Assembly (NCBI RefSeq): GCF_001282685.1 | Contig: NZ_LN875035.1 | Span: 2,590,001-2,654,000, forward strand | Direction of reading: 5' to 3' | Length of the DNA: 64,000 nucleotides | Source of the DNA: Niameybacter massiliensis | GTDB taxonomy: Bacteria > Bacillota > Clostridia > Lachnospirales > Cellulosilyticaceae | The notes under the pieces: generated by a model | Seen by the model: the letters and a program-made list of their open reading frames with translations, nothing else | What the model was told of the DNA's origin: nothing | Database searches by the model: none | Position numbers and translations under genes: made by a program | Part shown: positions 35,400 to 43,088 of the stretch, piece after piece | How positions within the stretch are numbered: the stretch's first letter is position 1 | Layout of the letters: each line of letters begins with the position of its first letter

Positions 35400-36175
35400 G
35401 TCCACCCCTCCTTACTGACTGACCTATTGGCAGTCACATACTCCTTTGTCCATTCACACGTTGGATTAGAGAGAAGTTCTTCCATAGTACCTGTTTCTGT
35501 CAGCTGACCCCATTCCATTACATAAACCCTATCACACTGCTGACTTAATGCAGCTATATCATGAGAGATAAATAAAATACCTGCCCTTTCTTTTTGTTGG
35601 GCTAATAGTTTCAACAATAACGTCCTGTTTTCTGAATCTAATGCAGAGGTCGGTTCATCAGCCAAAATGTATTTGGGGCTCATTGCCAGCAAGAGCGCAG
35701 CGGCTGAGCGTTGAAGCATCCCTCCTGAAAGCTGCCCAGGAAAGCTGTTAAGTACTCGTTTGGGTTGAGAAAAACCTAAATCAACCAGTAATTCTTTTGC
35801 TTGGTCTATAGCTTGTTGTCGAGACATGCCCATTTTTAAGTGAAGTGTTTCAACAATCTGTTTTTCCATCTTAATTTGTGGATCAAATGCAGTCATGGGA
35901 TTCTGGGGAATAAAACCTAACGTCGTTCCACATAAACACCGATGTTTTTTTAAAGATAATGTACCAAGGGCAATATCATCTACAAATATTTCTCCGCTAC
36001 TTATACTGCATCCCCTACTTAAAGTCCCCAATAAAGCCTTTAATAAAGTGGATTTACCTGCCCCACTTTGCCCAGTCAATCCAACAACTTCTCCTACTTC
36101 TAAGTGCAAAGAAATTTGATGTAAAAGTTTATAACCATCTTGAGTTATTACAGATAAATTTTGGACATCAACCAT
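35387..36175 (-). CDS. ABC importer ATPase (OppD/NikD type)
   Basis: 262 aa cytoplasmic ATPase. Walker A GQSGAGKST, Q-loop GFIPQNPMTAF, signature LSGGMLQRSA, Walker B YILADEPTSALD and H-loop ISHDIA are all intact. It is short for OppD and closer to NikD. Its ATG overlaps the permease stop (TAATG), with GAGGGGGG just before. It works as a heterodimer with the following gene. Confidence 0.92.
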   Translation of the reverse strand: MVDVQNLSVITQDGYKLLHQISLHLEVGEVVGLTGQSGAGKSTLLKALLGTLSRGCSISSGEIFVDDIALGTLSLKKHRCLCGTTLGFIPQNPMTAFDPQIKMEKQIVETLHLKMGMSRQQAIDQAKELLVDLGFSQPKRVLNSFPGQLSGGMLQRSAAALLLAMSPKYILADEPTSALDSENRTLLLKLLAQQKERAGILFISHDIAALSQQCDRVYVMEWGQLTETGTMEELLSNPTCEWTKEYVTANRSVSKEGWTWKD

Positions 36176-36975
36176 TAGTTCCCCCCTCTTTTTTCAATTT
36201 CTCTACCTAACATGTGAAATGCCATCGTGCAAAGAACAATCATAGTAATGGGATATAGTGTCAGCCTTGAATGGGCAAGGAGATAATGATGTGCTTCAGA
36301 TACCATACTTCCCCAATCGATTACATTGTCACCCATTCCAAGTCCAATAAATGAAAATCCCACAATTGACAAAATCATATCCGCACAAGATAAGCAAATA
36401 AAATGTAGGACGTCCCATATAAGATTCGGAAGAATATGCCCAAATAGCACTCGCATTTTTTTCGCTCCAGAAGCCATAGCACACATGATATATGCCTTGT
36501 TTTGTTCTATAGTGGTGCGCGTTTGTACCAACTTAACCAACCGTAACAAAAGAGAAACTGTAACTGCAACTAACATAGTAATGACACTATTTCCCCAAGC
36601 CGCAATAAAAATAATTAAATAAGCAATAGGTGGCATTGCGGTTACTGCATTTAAAATGCCTTCTAATACTACATTTTTTCCTCCTTCGCTCCCACCTATA
36701 AAGAGCCCTACCAAAGTTCCAAAAACACTTACTATCAATGCCCCTACTAAAACAATCATCAAAGTAGTACGCCCTCCATACAATAAGCGAGATAATACGC
36801 ACCGCCCCATATTATCAGTCCCCAATGGATACTCTATACAAGGAGACTGAAAACGAATTTCCATATTCACCAGGCCAGGATTATGTGGAGCAAATAAAAA
36901 ACCAAAGGTACATATTAGAATAATTATTAGAGGAAAAATTAATTCTAATTTTCTTTTTAATTGAGATTGTTTCAT
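36175..36975 (-). CDS. ABC importer permease (OppC/NikC type)
   Basis: 266 aa. An N-terminal helix with the short OppC periplasmic lead (FQSPCIEYPLGTDNMGRCVLSRLLYGGRTTL), which contains the family signature PLGTDxxGRxxxSR. Then five more helices and an ATPase-contact loop AMASGAKKMRVLFGHILPNL. It forms the channel with the NikB-type protein. Its start overlaps the upstream gene's stop by 4 bp (ATGA). Confidence 0.93.
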   Translation of the reverse strand: MKQSQLKRKLELIFPLIIILICTFGFLFAPHNPGLVNMEIRFQSPCIEYPLGTDNMGRCVLSRLLYGGRTTLMIVLVGALIVSVFGTLVGLFIGGSEGGKNVVLEGILNAVTAMPPIAYLIIFIAAWGNSVITMLVAVTVSLLLRLVKLVQTRTTIEQNKAYIMCAMASGAKKMRVLFGHILPNLIWDVLHFICLSCADMILSIVGFSFIGLGMGDNVIDWGSMVSEAHHYLLAHSRLTLYPITMIVLCTMAFHMLGREIEKRGGN

Positions 36976-37925
36976 CCTCTGCCTCCCTTTGCTCTCATAT
37001 CACTACGCAATATGTACTGTAATAATTCCGTGAAACTGTCTAGAACAACTAACACAAGTGCAAGAATCAATACAGCCCCATGGATTATTGGTGAGTCCCT
37101 TTTAACTACAGCATCAACAATAAGATACCCAAAGCCGGGCAGTGAAAACACTCGCTCTACAATAGCTGCATTTGCTAAGCACAAACTCAGCATTTGTGCA
37201 AAACTGGGTAGTAAATCTACTATTGCATGAGGTAATCCATGAAAAATCAAGATATATCCTTCACTCAATCCTCTACACCTAGCATACATGGCATAATCTT
37301 GCTCCATCTCTCTTTCTAAAGAGGACGCAAGCATTTGTCCATAAAAGCATATTCCACATACCGATAGACAAAGTGCCACCGGAAAATATTTTGCTATCCC
37401 AGTATTACCCAATACACTCAACCAACCAAGTTTTAACGCAAAAATATCGATAAAAGCTGTTCCTAAGTAGAATCCCGGTACAGAAATACCTACCATGGTT
37501 AATAGAGAGAGTAATGTTCCCCAAATCCTATTTCTCCCTAAGTATCCAAGTGTCCCCACTGCTAGTGCACCTATAGACATCATTATGCCGGAGAGTGCCA
37601 CAACCTTTAATGTGACTGAAACTGTTTTTGCCAATTCGTTCGCGACAGGGTTACCAGTACCTAACGAAATACCAAAATCCATGCAAACGGCATTTCTAAC
37701 CCAATCAAAATATTGTAGCAGTAGAGGCTTATCTAACCCCAACATTACTCTGGCTTTGTCAATTTGTTCTTGAGTCACAATAGCTGAATTCCGCTTTACA
37801 TAGGCAGTAGCTGGATCAATGGGAGACAAACGCATAAGCAGGAAGGATAACAGTGTTACTACAAATACTGTTAAGATGACGATGGCTATTTTACGGATGA
37901 TATATCGCTTGGTTTCACGCCTCAT
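36972..37925 (-). CDS. ABC importer permease (OppB/NikB type)
   Basis: About 317 aa from the ATG at 37925, preceded by AAAGGAGGGG. The longer frame from 37958 has no such site. Family marks: N-terminal RRETKRYIIRKIAIVILTVFVVTLLSFLLMRLSPIDPA, the loop ARVMLGLDKPLLLQYFDWV, and the coupling loop YARCRGLSEGYILIFHGLP. Six membrane helices. It is the first gene of the seven-gene importer operon, whose promoter must lie in the short gap before the AraC terminator at 37971-37996. Confidence 0.93.
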   Translation of the reverse strand: MRRETKRYIIRKIAIVILTVFVVTLLSFLLMRLSPIDPATAYVKRNSAIVTQEQIDKARVMLGLDKPLLLQYFDWVRNAVCMDFGISLGTGNPVANELAKTVSVTLKVVALSGIMMSIGALAVGTLGYLGRNRIWGTLLSLLTMVGISVPGFYLGTAFIDIFALKLGWLSVLGNTGIAKYFPVALCLSVCGICFYGQMLASSLEREMEQDYAMYARCRGLSEGYILIFHGLPHAIVDLLPSFAQMLSLCLANAAIVERVFSLPGFGYLIVDAVVKRDSPIIHGAVLILALVLVVLDSFTELLQYILRSDMRAKGGRG

Positions 37926-37970
37926 AATATCCCCTCCTTTAAGTTGGTTGCTAATCATCGTGTTTCAAAA

Positions 37971-37996
37971 AAAACGCATCGGAATCGATGCGTTTT
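37971..37996 (-). terminator. Terminator of the AraC regulator gene
   Basis: Eleven-base perfect stem AAAACGCATCG / CGATGCGTTTT with a GAAT tetraloop and a run of eight T on the minus strand. Confidence 0.88.
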
Positions 37997-38061
37997 CTCG
38001 GCTTATGATCCCTCTTGCTTACAGAAACCATAATACTGAATATTCTATTTCGTTGCCACTC

Positions 38062-39081
38062 CTATAAGACACTACGCCCTCCTTTTAGACAAAAACTTTT
38101 TCGATACTCTGTGGGAGTCTGCCCTATGAACTGTTTAAAAACTTCTGAGAACTTACTAGCATTTTGATAACCAACTTGATAAGAAATATTTGTTATTCCA
38201 TCATTTGATTCGCGTAAAAGTTGAGCGGCAAACTGTACACGATAAGCCTGCATATAAGTATTGATTGAAGAACCATACACTTCTTTGAAGCAGAGCTTCA
38301 TTGAAGTTAATGGATAATTGAATGTATGAGAAAGTTCTTTCAAGGTAACATGACGATGAAGGTTTTGAATAAGGTATTGTCTAATTGCTTTAATCGACTC
38401 TATCTGTATTTTATTAAAATATTGACGTTCTTCTCGTTTCGCAGTAATTTCTGGTGAGTTTAAAAATAAGAATAATTCCATTACTTTTATTTTGAAATAT
38501 CCACTTTTCAAATCTTCAGGTGTTTTATATAGTTCTGAAAAAATGTGTTGAATAGAATCAGTTGCTCTCATGATAAAGCAAGAGTTACCCTGGCACAAAC
38601 TTTCCTTCATAGAGAACAAATCAAAAGATAGCCCCCTTCCTAAAGCATTTGATACCTGTTTTAATACCTGTGTTGCTAGAGATATATCTACTGCAATAGT
38701 TATACCATGATAATGAGATAAGGGAAACCAGCTCTCACGTGCAACATTCGTCATCACATTAACTGCTAAATCACCTTCTCCTAAATAAGCTGTTTCTCCA
38801 TTAGAAAACTCACATTCAAATCGTCCTATACGACAATGATTAATCTCTATAATATCTGCTCGTGGAGTTGCATTATGCCTAACACCATTTGTCATATGGA
38901 TATCATTATAGAGAATTTCTATTCCCGGGAACACTGAATACCTAATAATAATACCTTCTCCAGTATTATTTTCCATTTTATAAATAGAACATTCTTCTCC
39001 ATGAATAATCGTTTGCGTATCAGATTCATTTAAAACATGCGTTTTTATTAGTTCTTCCGTTTCAGTAAATAGTTTTTTCAT
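38062..39081 (-). CDS. AraC-family regulator of the adjacent ABC operon
   Basis: About 339 aa from the ATG at 39081 (GAGGTG upstream; the frame could open at TTG 39093). The N-terminal ~230 residues form an unassigned sensor domain. The C-terminal ~100 residues are a two-HTH AraC domain (VTLKELSHTFNYPLTSMKLCFKEVYG and ISYQVGYQNASKFSEVFKQFIGQTPTEYRK). The overall size and layout resemble YbtA/PchR-type regulators that respond to siderophores, which fits the NikB-type importer plus paired half-ABC genes downstream. It is transcribed separately, ending at a strong terminator before nikB-like. Confidence 0.9.
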   Translation of the reverse strand: MKKLFTETEELIKTHVLNESDTQTIIHGEECSIYKMENNTGEGIIIRYSVFPGIEILYNDIHMTNGVRHNATPRADIIEINHCRIGRFECEFSNGETAYLGEGDLAVNVMTNVARESWFPLSHYHGITIAVDISLATQVLKQVSNALGRGLSFDLFSMKESLCQGNSCFIMRATDSIQHIFSELYKTPEDLKSGYFKIKVMELFLFLNSPEITAKREERQYFNKIQIESIKAIRQYLIQNLHRHVTLKELSHTFNYPLTSMKLCFKEVYGSSINTYMQAYRVQFAAQLLRESNDGITNISYQVGYQNASKFSEVFKQFIGQTPTEYRKSFCLKGGRSVL

Positions 39082-39229
39082 TATACACCTCAACTTTGGA
39101 TAAGGTAGTTAGTTCCAACTAACTCTATACTTACATTTTATCAGTATTTGATAACCTTAGTCAATTTTCAATGTATTTATAAATACCTTACACCCAAATA
39201 AAAATAGACATTATTATAATTTACACCGA

Positions 39230-39328
39230 TTATTGACCCACTGCTCACTATTTTCTTCTATAAAGAGTCTGATAGCAACGTAAGTCTATTAAAACGCAAT
39301 CCAAAAAAGAAGGTCTATCTTTATAGAT
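39230..39328 (+). pseudogene. Decayed 3' end of a MATE transporter gene
   Basis: The plus-strand frame reads IDPLLTIFFYKESD..., ending at TAG, parallel to the C-terminus of the intact MATE protein (IGALLTIFFYKRGK...). The DNA also keeps the downstream hairpin. Only about 33 codons remain, with many differences and no upstream body, so this is a relic of a second, lost MATE gene. Confidence 0.6.
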
Positions 39329-39341
39329 AGACCTTCTTTTT
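39304..39341. terminator. Bidirectional terminator
   Basis: Stem AAGGTCTATCT / AGATAGACCTT extended by A/T pairs, loop TTAT, T-run on both strands. It ends the minus-strand NifX/MinD cluster and is the relic terminator of the MATE fragment. Confidence 0.85.
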
Positions 39342-39387
39342 ACACATTTATCATGAAAACTAAAATTTTCTTAAAACTAATATTAAA

Positions 39388-39750
39388 TTAATGATTTCCG
39401 CATTCACCTGCATGTTGATGTTCATGACAAATAGAACCTGTTGATACTAAGTTTCCTTCAAGATAAGCTAGAACATTTGCTTTTGCTTCTCCTGCTGCAC
39501 CAACGATAACTTCAATACCTCTTTCATTAAAGATATCGATAGCACCGCCTCCCATACCACCTGATATAATCACATTCACGCCTAATTGATGTAAGTAATT
39601 TGGTAAAAAGCCTGGTTTATGTCCTGGATTTGGTACAGAGTCTTCTTTTACAATTGTTTTACCTTCTACATCATAAATATTGAAGTTCTCACAATGTCCA
39701 AAATGTCCTGCTGTCATTTTTCCTTCACTTGCAACTGCTATTTTCATCAT
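39388..39750 (-). CDS. NifX/NifB-type (dinitrogenase FeMo-cofactor domain) protein with His/Cys tail
   Basis: 120 aa. Single Nitro_FeMo-Co domain: KIAVASEGKMTAGHFGHCENFNIYDVE and VNVIISGGMGGGAIDIFNERGIEV. In the family this fold binds iron-sulfur or Fe-Mo/Mo-Cu clusters in the cytoplasm. The C-terminal tail has alternating His/Cys (CHEHQHAGECGNH), a plausible metal site. AGGAGG precedes the start. It is last in the ORP/Nif-like cluster, 9 bp after a ferredoxin-ATPase gene. The window shows no nitrogenase, so a role in cluster assembly or trafficking is more likely than nitrogen fixation. Confidence 0.9.
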   Translation of the reverse strand: MMKIAVASEGKMTAGHFGHCENFNIYDVEGKTIVKEDSVPNPGHKPGFLPNYLHQLGVNVIISGGMGGGAIDIFNERGIEVIVGAAGEAKANVLAYLEGNLVSTGSICHEHQHAGECGNH

Positions 39751-39759
39751 TCATTCCTC

Positions 39760-40626
39760 CTAGATTGTTTTATTTAATATATTTAAGGTGTGTTCTAAAA
39801 TGTGCCGAAGGGCTCTACCTGCACAACTATCCATCTCAACAATATTTTTCCCTTCATTAATTGCTTTAGAAGCCATTTTATCAAAGGGGATCATACCTAC
39901 AACCTCTATTTTGTGTTGATTGCAGTAATGCTTAATTGCCTCTGTATTGTCTCGATTAATATCATATTTATTAATGCACACAGCACATTTTACTTTAAAA
40001 TAATTAGCCGTTTCTAAAATTCTTTGTAGGTCACTTATACCTGAAACGGTAGGTTCTGTAACAACTAAAACCATATCTATACCTGTCATAGAAGCAATCA
40101 CCGGACATCCTATACCTGGCGAACCATCTATGATTGCAATATTATCCTTAGCATACTTATCCATATTTTTCTTTACTTCTGATACCAATTTACCTGACGC
40201 ACCTGCGCCCATTTTCAACTTAGCCGTTGAAAACACAATCTCATCATGATAGATATAAGTTTGACCACTTACACTTTCCTCCATAGTTATAGATTGGGTA
40301 GGACAAACAAATTTACACGTTCCACATCCTTCGCAAGCATATGGATCAATCGTTATCCTATCTTGATAAGATATTGCATCAAATTTACAATGCTCTAGAC
40401 ATTTTTTACATTCTATACATTTACTTAAGTCTATTTTAGCTTTAGGAAGTCCATAAAAGTTTTGTATTTCTGGCTTACCATGAGGCGTTGCTGTAATATG
40501 CAAATTAGGTGCATCAACATCACAATCTGCATAAGTTTTTGTTTTAAGTAAATGTATAAAACTAGAGGCAACAGTTGTTTTACCTGTGCCACCTTTTCCA
40601 CTTAAAATTAATAACTTTTTCAACAT
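39760..40626 (-). CDS. MinD/Mrp-type ATPase with ferredoxin insert (first of pair)
   Basis: 288 aa. Deviant Walker A at the N-terminus (SGKGGTGKTT) typical of MinD/NBP35 ATPases. Then two 4Fe-4S ferredoxin motifs, CIECKKCLEHC and CEGCGTCKFVC (about 70-110), and a P-loop switch region IIDGSPGIGCPV. Such proteins occur as pairs in ORP-type clusters of anaerobes and are thought to load or transfer iron-sulfur clusters. Its start overlaps the stop of its paralogue by 7 bp. Confidence 0.92.
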   Translation of the reverse strand: MLKKLLILSGKGGTGKTTVASSFIHLLKTKTYADCDVDAPNLHITATPHGKPEIQNFYGLPKAKIDLSKCIECKKCLEHCKFDAISYQDRITIDPYACEGCGTCKFVCPTQSITMEESVSGQTYIYHDEIVFSTAKLKMGAGASGKLVSEVKKNMDKYAKDNIAIIDGSPGIGCPVIASMTGIDMVLVVTEPTVSGISDLQRILETANYFKVKCAVCINKYDINRDNTEAIKHYCNQHKIEVVGMIPFDKMASKAINEGKNIVEMDSCAGRALRHILEHTLNILNKTI

Positions 40627-41456
40627 CTCACCTTCTTCTCAAGCCTCTTCCTTATAGCATCAAAGGCTGCAATTGCTGTTTCATTCGAATAAACAGCAAT
40701 CTCACCTTCAGAATTTTTCTTTCCTATTTCTCTATCAAAAGGAATTCTTCCTATGATCTCAATATGTTCTTCATGACAAAATCGCTCCGATGGATTGTCA
40801 CTCTCTGTACATTTATTAAGTACAACACCAAATTTCTTATGAAATACTTTGACTAATTCATAGACCATTTCTAGGTTGTGTCGCCCAAACTCAGTAGGTT
40901 CCGCAACAAGAATACAGTAGTCCACATCTTTTATCGATTCCATAACCATACATCCACTTCCTGGCGGACAATCTATAATGACATTTTTTTCATTTTTAAT
41001 CTGACTAAGAATGGCTTTGATGATGGGTACACCAGATACTTGTCCTACATCCATCTTCCCAGATACAAACGCTGTTGTACCAGAAATACCTTTCATGACA
41101 CTTCCTACCCTTTTTTCTTCTTCATCTATGGCATTATATGGACAAACGACTTTGCACCCACCACATGAATGGCATACTTCTGGGAAAAGTAAAGGTTGTT
41201 GCTTTACAAAAGCTAATGCATGGAATGCACAAAATGCAACACACTGTTTACATCCTGTACATTGTTCTAGTTGAAAAGTTGGAATTGCAACAGTTACTTC
41301 CTTACTCTCTAGCATCTTAGGTTTAAAAAACAATGTGCCATTGGGTGCCTCCACATCACAATCTACATAGATACAATGTTTGATACTTGCTGCTAGATTG
41401 ACTGACACAAATGTCTTTCCCGTTCCTCCTTTTCCACTCAAAACAGCTATTTTCAT
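40620..41456 (-). CDS. MinD/Mrp-type ATPase with ferredoxin insert (second of pair)
   Basis: 278 aa paralogue of the neighbouring ATPase. SGKGGTGKTF Walker A, ferredoxin motifs CTGCKQCVAFC and CHSCGGCKVVC, and IIDCPPGSGCMV. The pair is expected to form a heterodimer. It is transcribed 30 bp after the NifX-like gene and overlaps the next ATPase. The cytoplasmic iron-sulfur assembly role is taken from the family and not shown here. Confidence 0.92.
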   Translation of the reverse strand: MKIAVLSGKGGTGKTFVSVNLAASIKHCIYVDCDVEAPNGTLFFKPKMLESKEVTVAIPTFQLEQCTGCKQCVAFCAFHALAFVKQQPLLFPEVCHSCGGCKVVCPYNAIDEEEKRVGSVMKGISGTTAFVSGKMDVGQVSGVPIIKAILSQIKNEKNVIIDCPPGSGCMVMESIKDVDYCILVAEPTEFGRHNLEMVYELVKVFHKKFGVVLNKCTESDNPSERFCHEEHIEIIGRIPFDREIGKKNSEGEIAVYSNETAIAAFDAIRKRLEKKVRC

Positions 41457-41486
41457 TTGAATGCATCCTTTCTCAACATCTAAAAA

Positions 41487-41852
41487 CTATTTATCAAATC
41501 CATGATTATGAAATCCTGCATGAATCTTACTTAAGGGTTCTAATTTGCCTTCGGTAAATTTATCTATTTCTTCATCAACTTGCTCTGTCGTTGTCTGATA
41601 CATTTTTACATTGGCTGCTTGTAATACCTTTGCTGCATTTTCCCCACATCTAGGAGTTAATAAGATATCTGCACCTGTATCAACGATAAACTGAGCAGCC
41701 TGTATACCTGCTCCCCCTGGTGCATTTACAGCTTCATTCTCCACATATTCTTTGTGATTGGTTGCTGTATCAATAAATAAAAAGCTTGGTGTTCTACCAA
41801 ATGATACACAAATTGTTTTTTTGTCTTCGTTAACTGGTACAACTATTTTCAT
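41487..41852 (-). CDS. NifX/NifB-type (dinitrogenase FeMo-cofactor domain) protein
   Basis: 121 aa. Nitro_FeMo-Co domain: KIVVPVNEDKKTICVSFGRTPSFLFID and GADILLTPRCGENAAKVLQAANVKMY. It ends HAGFHNHGFDK, a short His-rich tail. It is the first gene of the minus-strand NifX-ATPase-ATPase-NifX operon, behind a strong promoter (41919-41946) flanked by CATATG repeats. Alternative names for this family are ORP-complex or Mo-binding proteins. Confidence 0.9.
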   Translation of the reverse strand: MKIVVPVNEDKKTICVSFGRTPSFLFIDTATNHKEYVENEAVNAPGGAGIQAAQFIVDTGADILLTPRCGENAAKVLQAANVKMYQTTTEQVDEEIDKFTEGKLEPLSKIHAGFHNHGFDK

Positions 41853-41895
41853 CCTTTTATCTCCTTTTCATTTAAGTTTTTACACGTTAAGTTAT

Positions 41896-41946
41896 GAGCA
41901 TATGCTAACTATATTTTCATTATATTCCTTTTTGAGCATATGTCAA
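41896..41946 (-). promoter_or_regulatory. Promoter with paired CATATG operator-like sites (NifX operon)
   Basis: Minus strand: -35 TTGACA (41941-41946), 16-bp spacer, -10 TATAAT (41919-41924). Two similar sites, GACATATGCTC overlapping the -35 (41934-41944) and GCATATGCTC downstream of the -10 (41896-41905), bracket it. The same pair is found before the nifU-like gene, so one repressor or activator probably controls both. Confidence 0.7.
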
Positions 41947-41977
41947 TAATGTTTTTTACTAAATCTGAATAAATAAA

Positions 41978-42013
41978 AAAAGATGATTTTGATTATTATC
42001 AAAATCATCTTTT
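41978..42013. terminator. Bidirectional terminator after DUF134 gene
   Basis: Sixteen-base perfect stem AAAAGATGATTTTGAT / complement with loop TATT. A- and T-runs on both sides. Confidence 0.88.
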
Positions 42014-42018
42014 CATAT

Positions 42019-42483
42019 CTAGCACTGTTTCCAGCAATTTTTAGTACAGAATTTACCCTTGCACTTTTTAACACAATTTATTTTAGTAGACCCACATGTT
42101 GGGCACATATATGTTCCTTCTTTAATTTGCTGCAAATTCTCAAAGCTTTCTTTCCAATTTTCATTACATTCTTCACACATTACACTACAAATATTTCTCG
42201 TGTAATTGCCTCCAGCAATATGTATTGCTTTGCCGTTAATCATTCCATCTGCTATTTTTTCTCTAGCAGATAGTAATATTCTTTGAAAAGTTGGACGAGA
42301 CACTTCCATTCGCTCTGCACACTCTGCCTGCTCAAGCCCTTCTAAATCTTTTAATCGAATCGCTTCTACTTCTTCAAGCAAAAGTACATTTACTTCAACA
42401 CCTTCGATTTCGTGATCTGCAGGTATAAAGTAAGGTACCATAGGTATATGTTCAATTTTACGCCATTTGATTGGTCTTGCCAT
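42019..42483 (-). CDS. DUF134-family DNA-binding protein with cysteine-rich tail
   Basis: 154 aa. It begins MARPIKWRKIEHIP, the usual DUF134 opening, followed by a sigma-70-region-4-like helix-turn-helix (GLEQAECAERMEVSRPTFQRILLSAREKIADGMI, about 49-83). The C-terminal third has many cysteines: CEECNENW, CPTCGSTKINC, CKGKFCTKNC. A rubredoxin/zinc-ribbon-like CxxC pair is likely. The gene lies between the nifU-like and nifX operons, making it the best candidate for the factor that binds the CATATG sites. A metal or Fe-S sensing role is inferred. Confidence 0.88.
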   Translation of the reverse strand: MARPIKWRKIEHIPMVPYFIPADHEIEGVEVNVLLLEEVEAIRLKDLEGLEQAECAERMEVSRPTFQRILLSAREKIADGMINGKAIHIAGGNYTRNICSVMCEECNENWKESFENLQQIKEGTYMCPTCGSTKINCVKKCKGKFCTKNCWKQC

Positions 42484-42537
42484 AAAAGTACCTCCTCATA
42501 CTCATTCTTATAAGAAGTATAGCTTAAAATATTTGAC

Positions 42538-42924
42538 TTAGCAAGGAAGTTGTCTTTTTCTATAATTATCTATAGCATTTTTTAACGCACCTTCACCTAG
42601 TACAGAACAGTGAAGCTTATATTCTGGCAGTCCACCTAAAGCATCTGAAATATCTTTGTCTGTGATTTGATAAGCTTCATCTAATGACTTTCCTTTTGCA
42701 AGTACTGTTGTCATACTACTACTAGCAATTGCTGCAACACATCCAAATGCTAAAAACGTAATATCCTCTATAATATTATCCCTCACCTTTATATATATGG
42801 TTAAGGCATCTCCACACTCGGCTTCTCCATATCGCCCCTCTGCATCAGCATCTGGCATAGTCCCTGAATTATAAGGTGCCATAAAATGTTCAAATACTAT
42901 TTCTGTATAATCACTATATCCCAT
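42538..42924 (-). CDS. NifU/IscU-type iron-sulfur scaffold protein
   Basis: 128 aa, the single-domain IscU/NifU-N length. The three cluster-binding cysteines are visible: C37 (AECGD), C62 (FGCVAAIASSS) and C106 (LHCSVLGE). It assembles Fe-S clusters with a cysteine desulfurase, which is not in this window. Its promoter has the same paired CATATG sites as the NifX operon, placing both in one regulon. Confidence 0.92.
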   Translation of the reverse strand: MGYSDYTEIVFEHFMAPYNSGTMPDADAEGRYGEAECGDALTIYIKVRDNIIEDITFLAFGCVAAIASSSMTTVLAKGKSLDEAYQITDKDISDALGGLPEYKLHCSVLGEGALKNAIDNYRKRQLPC

Positions 42925-42946
42925 TGCTCTACTCCTTTTTATTTAT

Positions 42947-42990
42947 GGTCATATGCTTATTATATTTTAATAACATTATGAACATATGTC
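42947..42990 (-). promoter_or_regulatory. Promoter with paired CATATG operator-like sites (nifU-like gene)
   Basis: Minus strand: -35 TTGACA (42985-42990), 17-bp spacer, -10 TAAAAT (42962-42967). GACATATGTTC overlaps the -35 and AGCATATGACC follows the -10, matching the arrangement at 41896-41946. Confidence 0.68.
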
Positions 42991-43023
42991 AATAATCATT
43001 CCCCTATCTATCATTCCACATAA

Positions 43024-43078
43024 AAAAACACCCAGAGTCACCTTCTATTCAAAGAAGTTGTAAACTCTAGGTGTTTTA
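43024..43078 (-). terminator. Terminator of the alcohol dehydrogenase gene
   Basis: Stem AAAACACC-AGAGT / ACTCT-GGTGTTTT with one bulge and a 25-nt loop, immediately after the dehydrogenase stop. Confidence 0.75.
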
Positions 43079-43088
43079 TACTTTTTAA

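Noticed and set aside
33048-37925. Firm assignment of the importer as nickel-specific
   Set aside because: Opp and Nik systems cannot be told apart by these motifs, and no nickel enzyme or NikR site is nearby.
39388-42924. A nitrogen-fixation (nif) cluster
   Set aside because: No nitrogenase structural genes, NifB radical-SAM protein or NifS are present. The gene set matches ORP/Mrp-type Fe-S clusters of non-fixing anaerobes.
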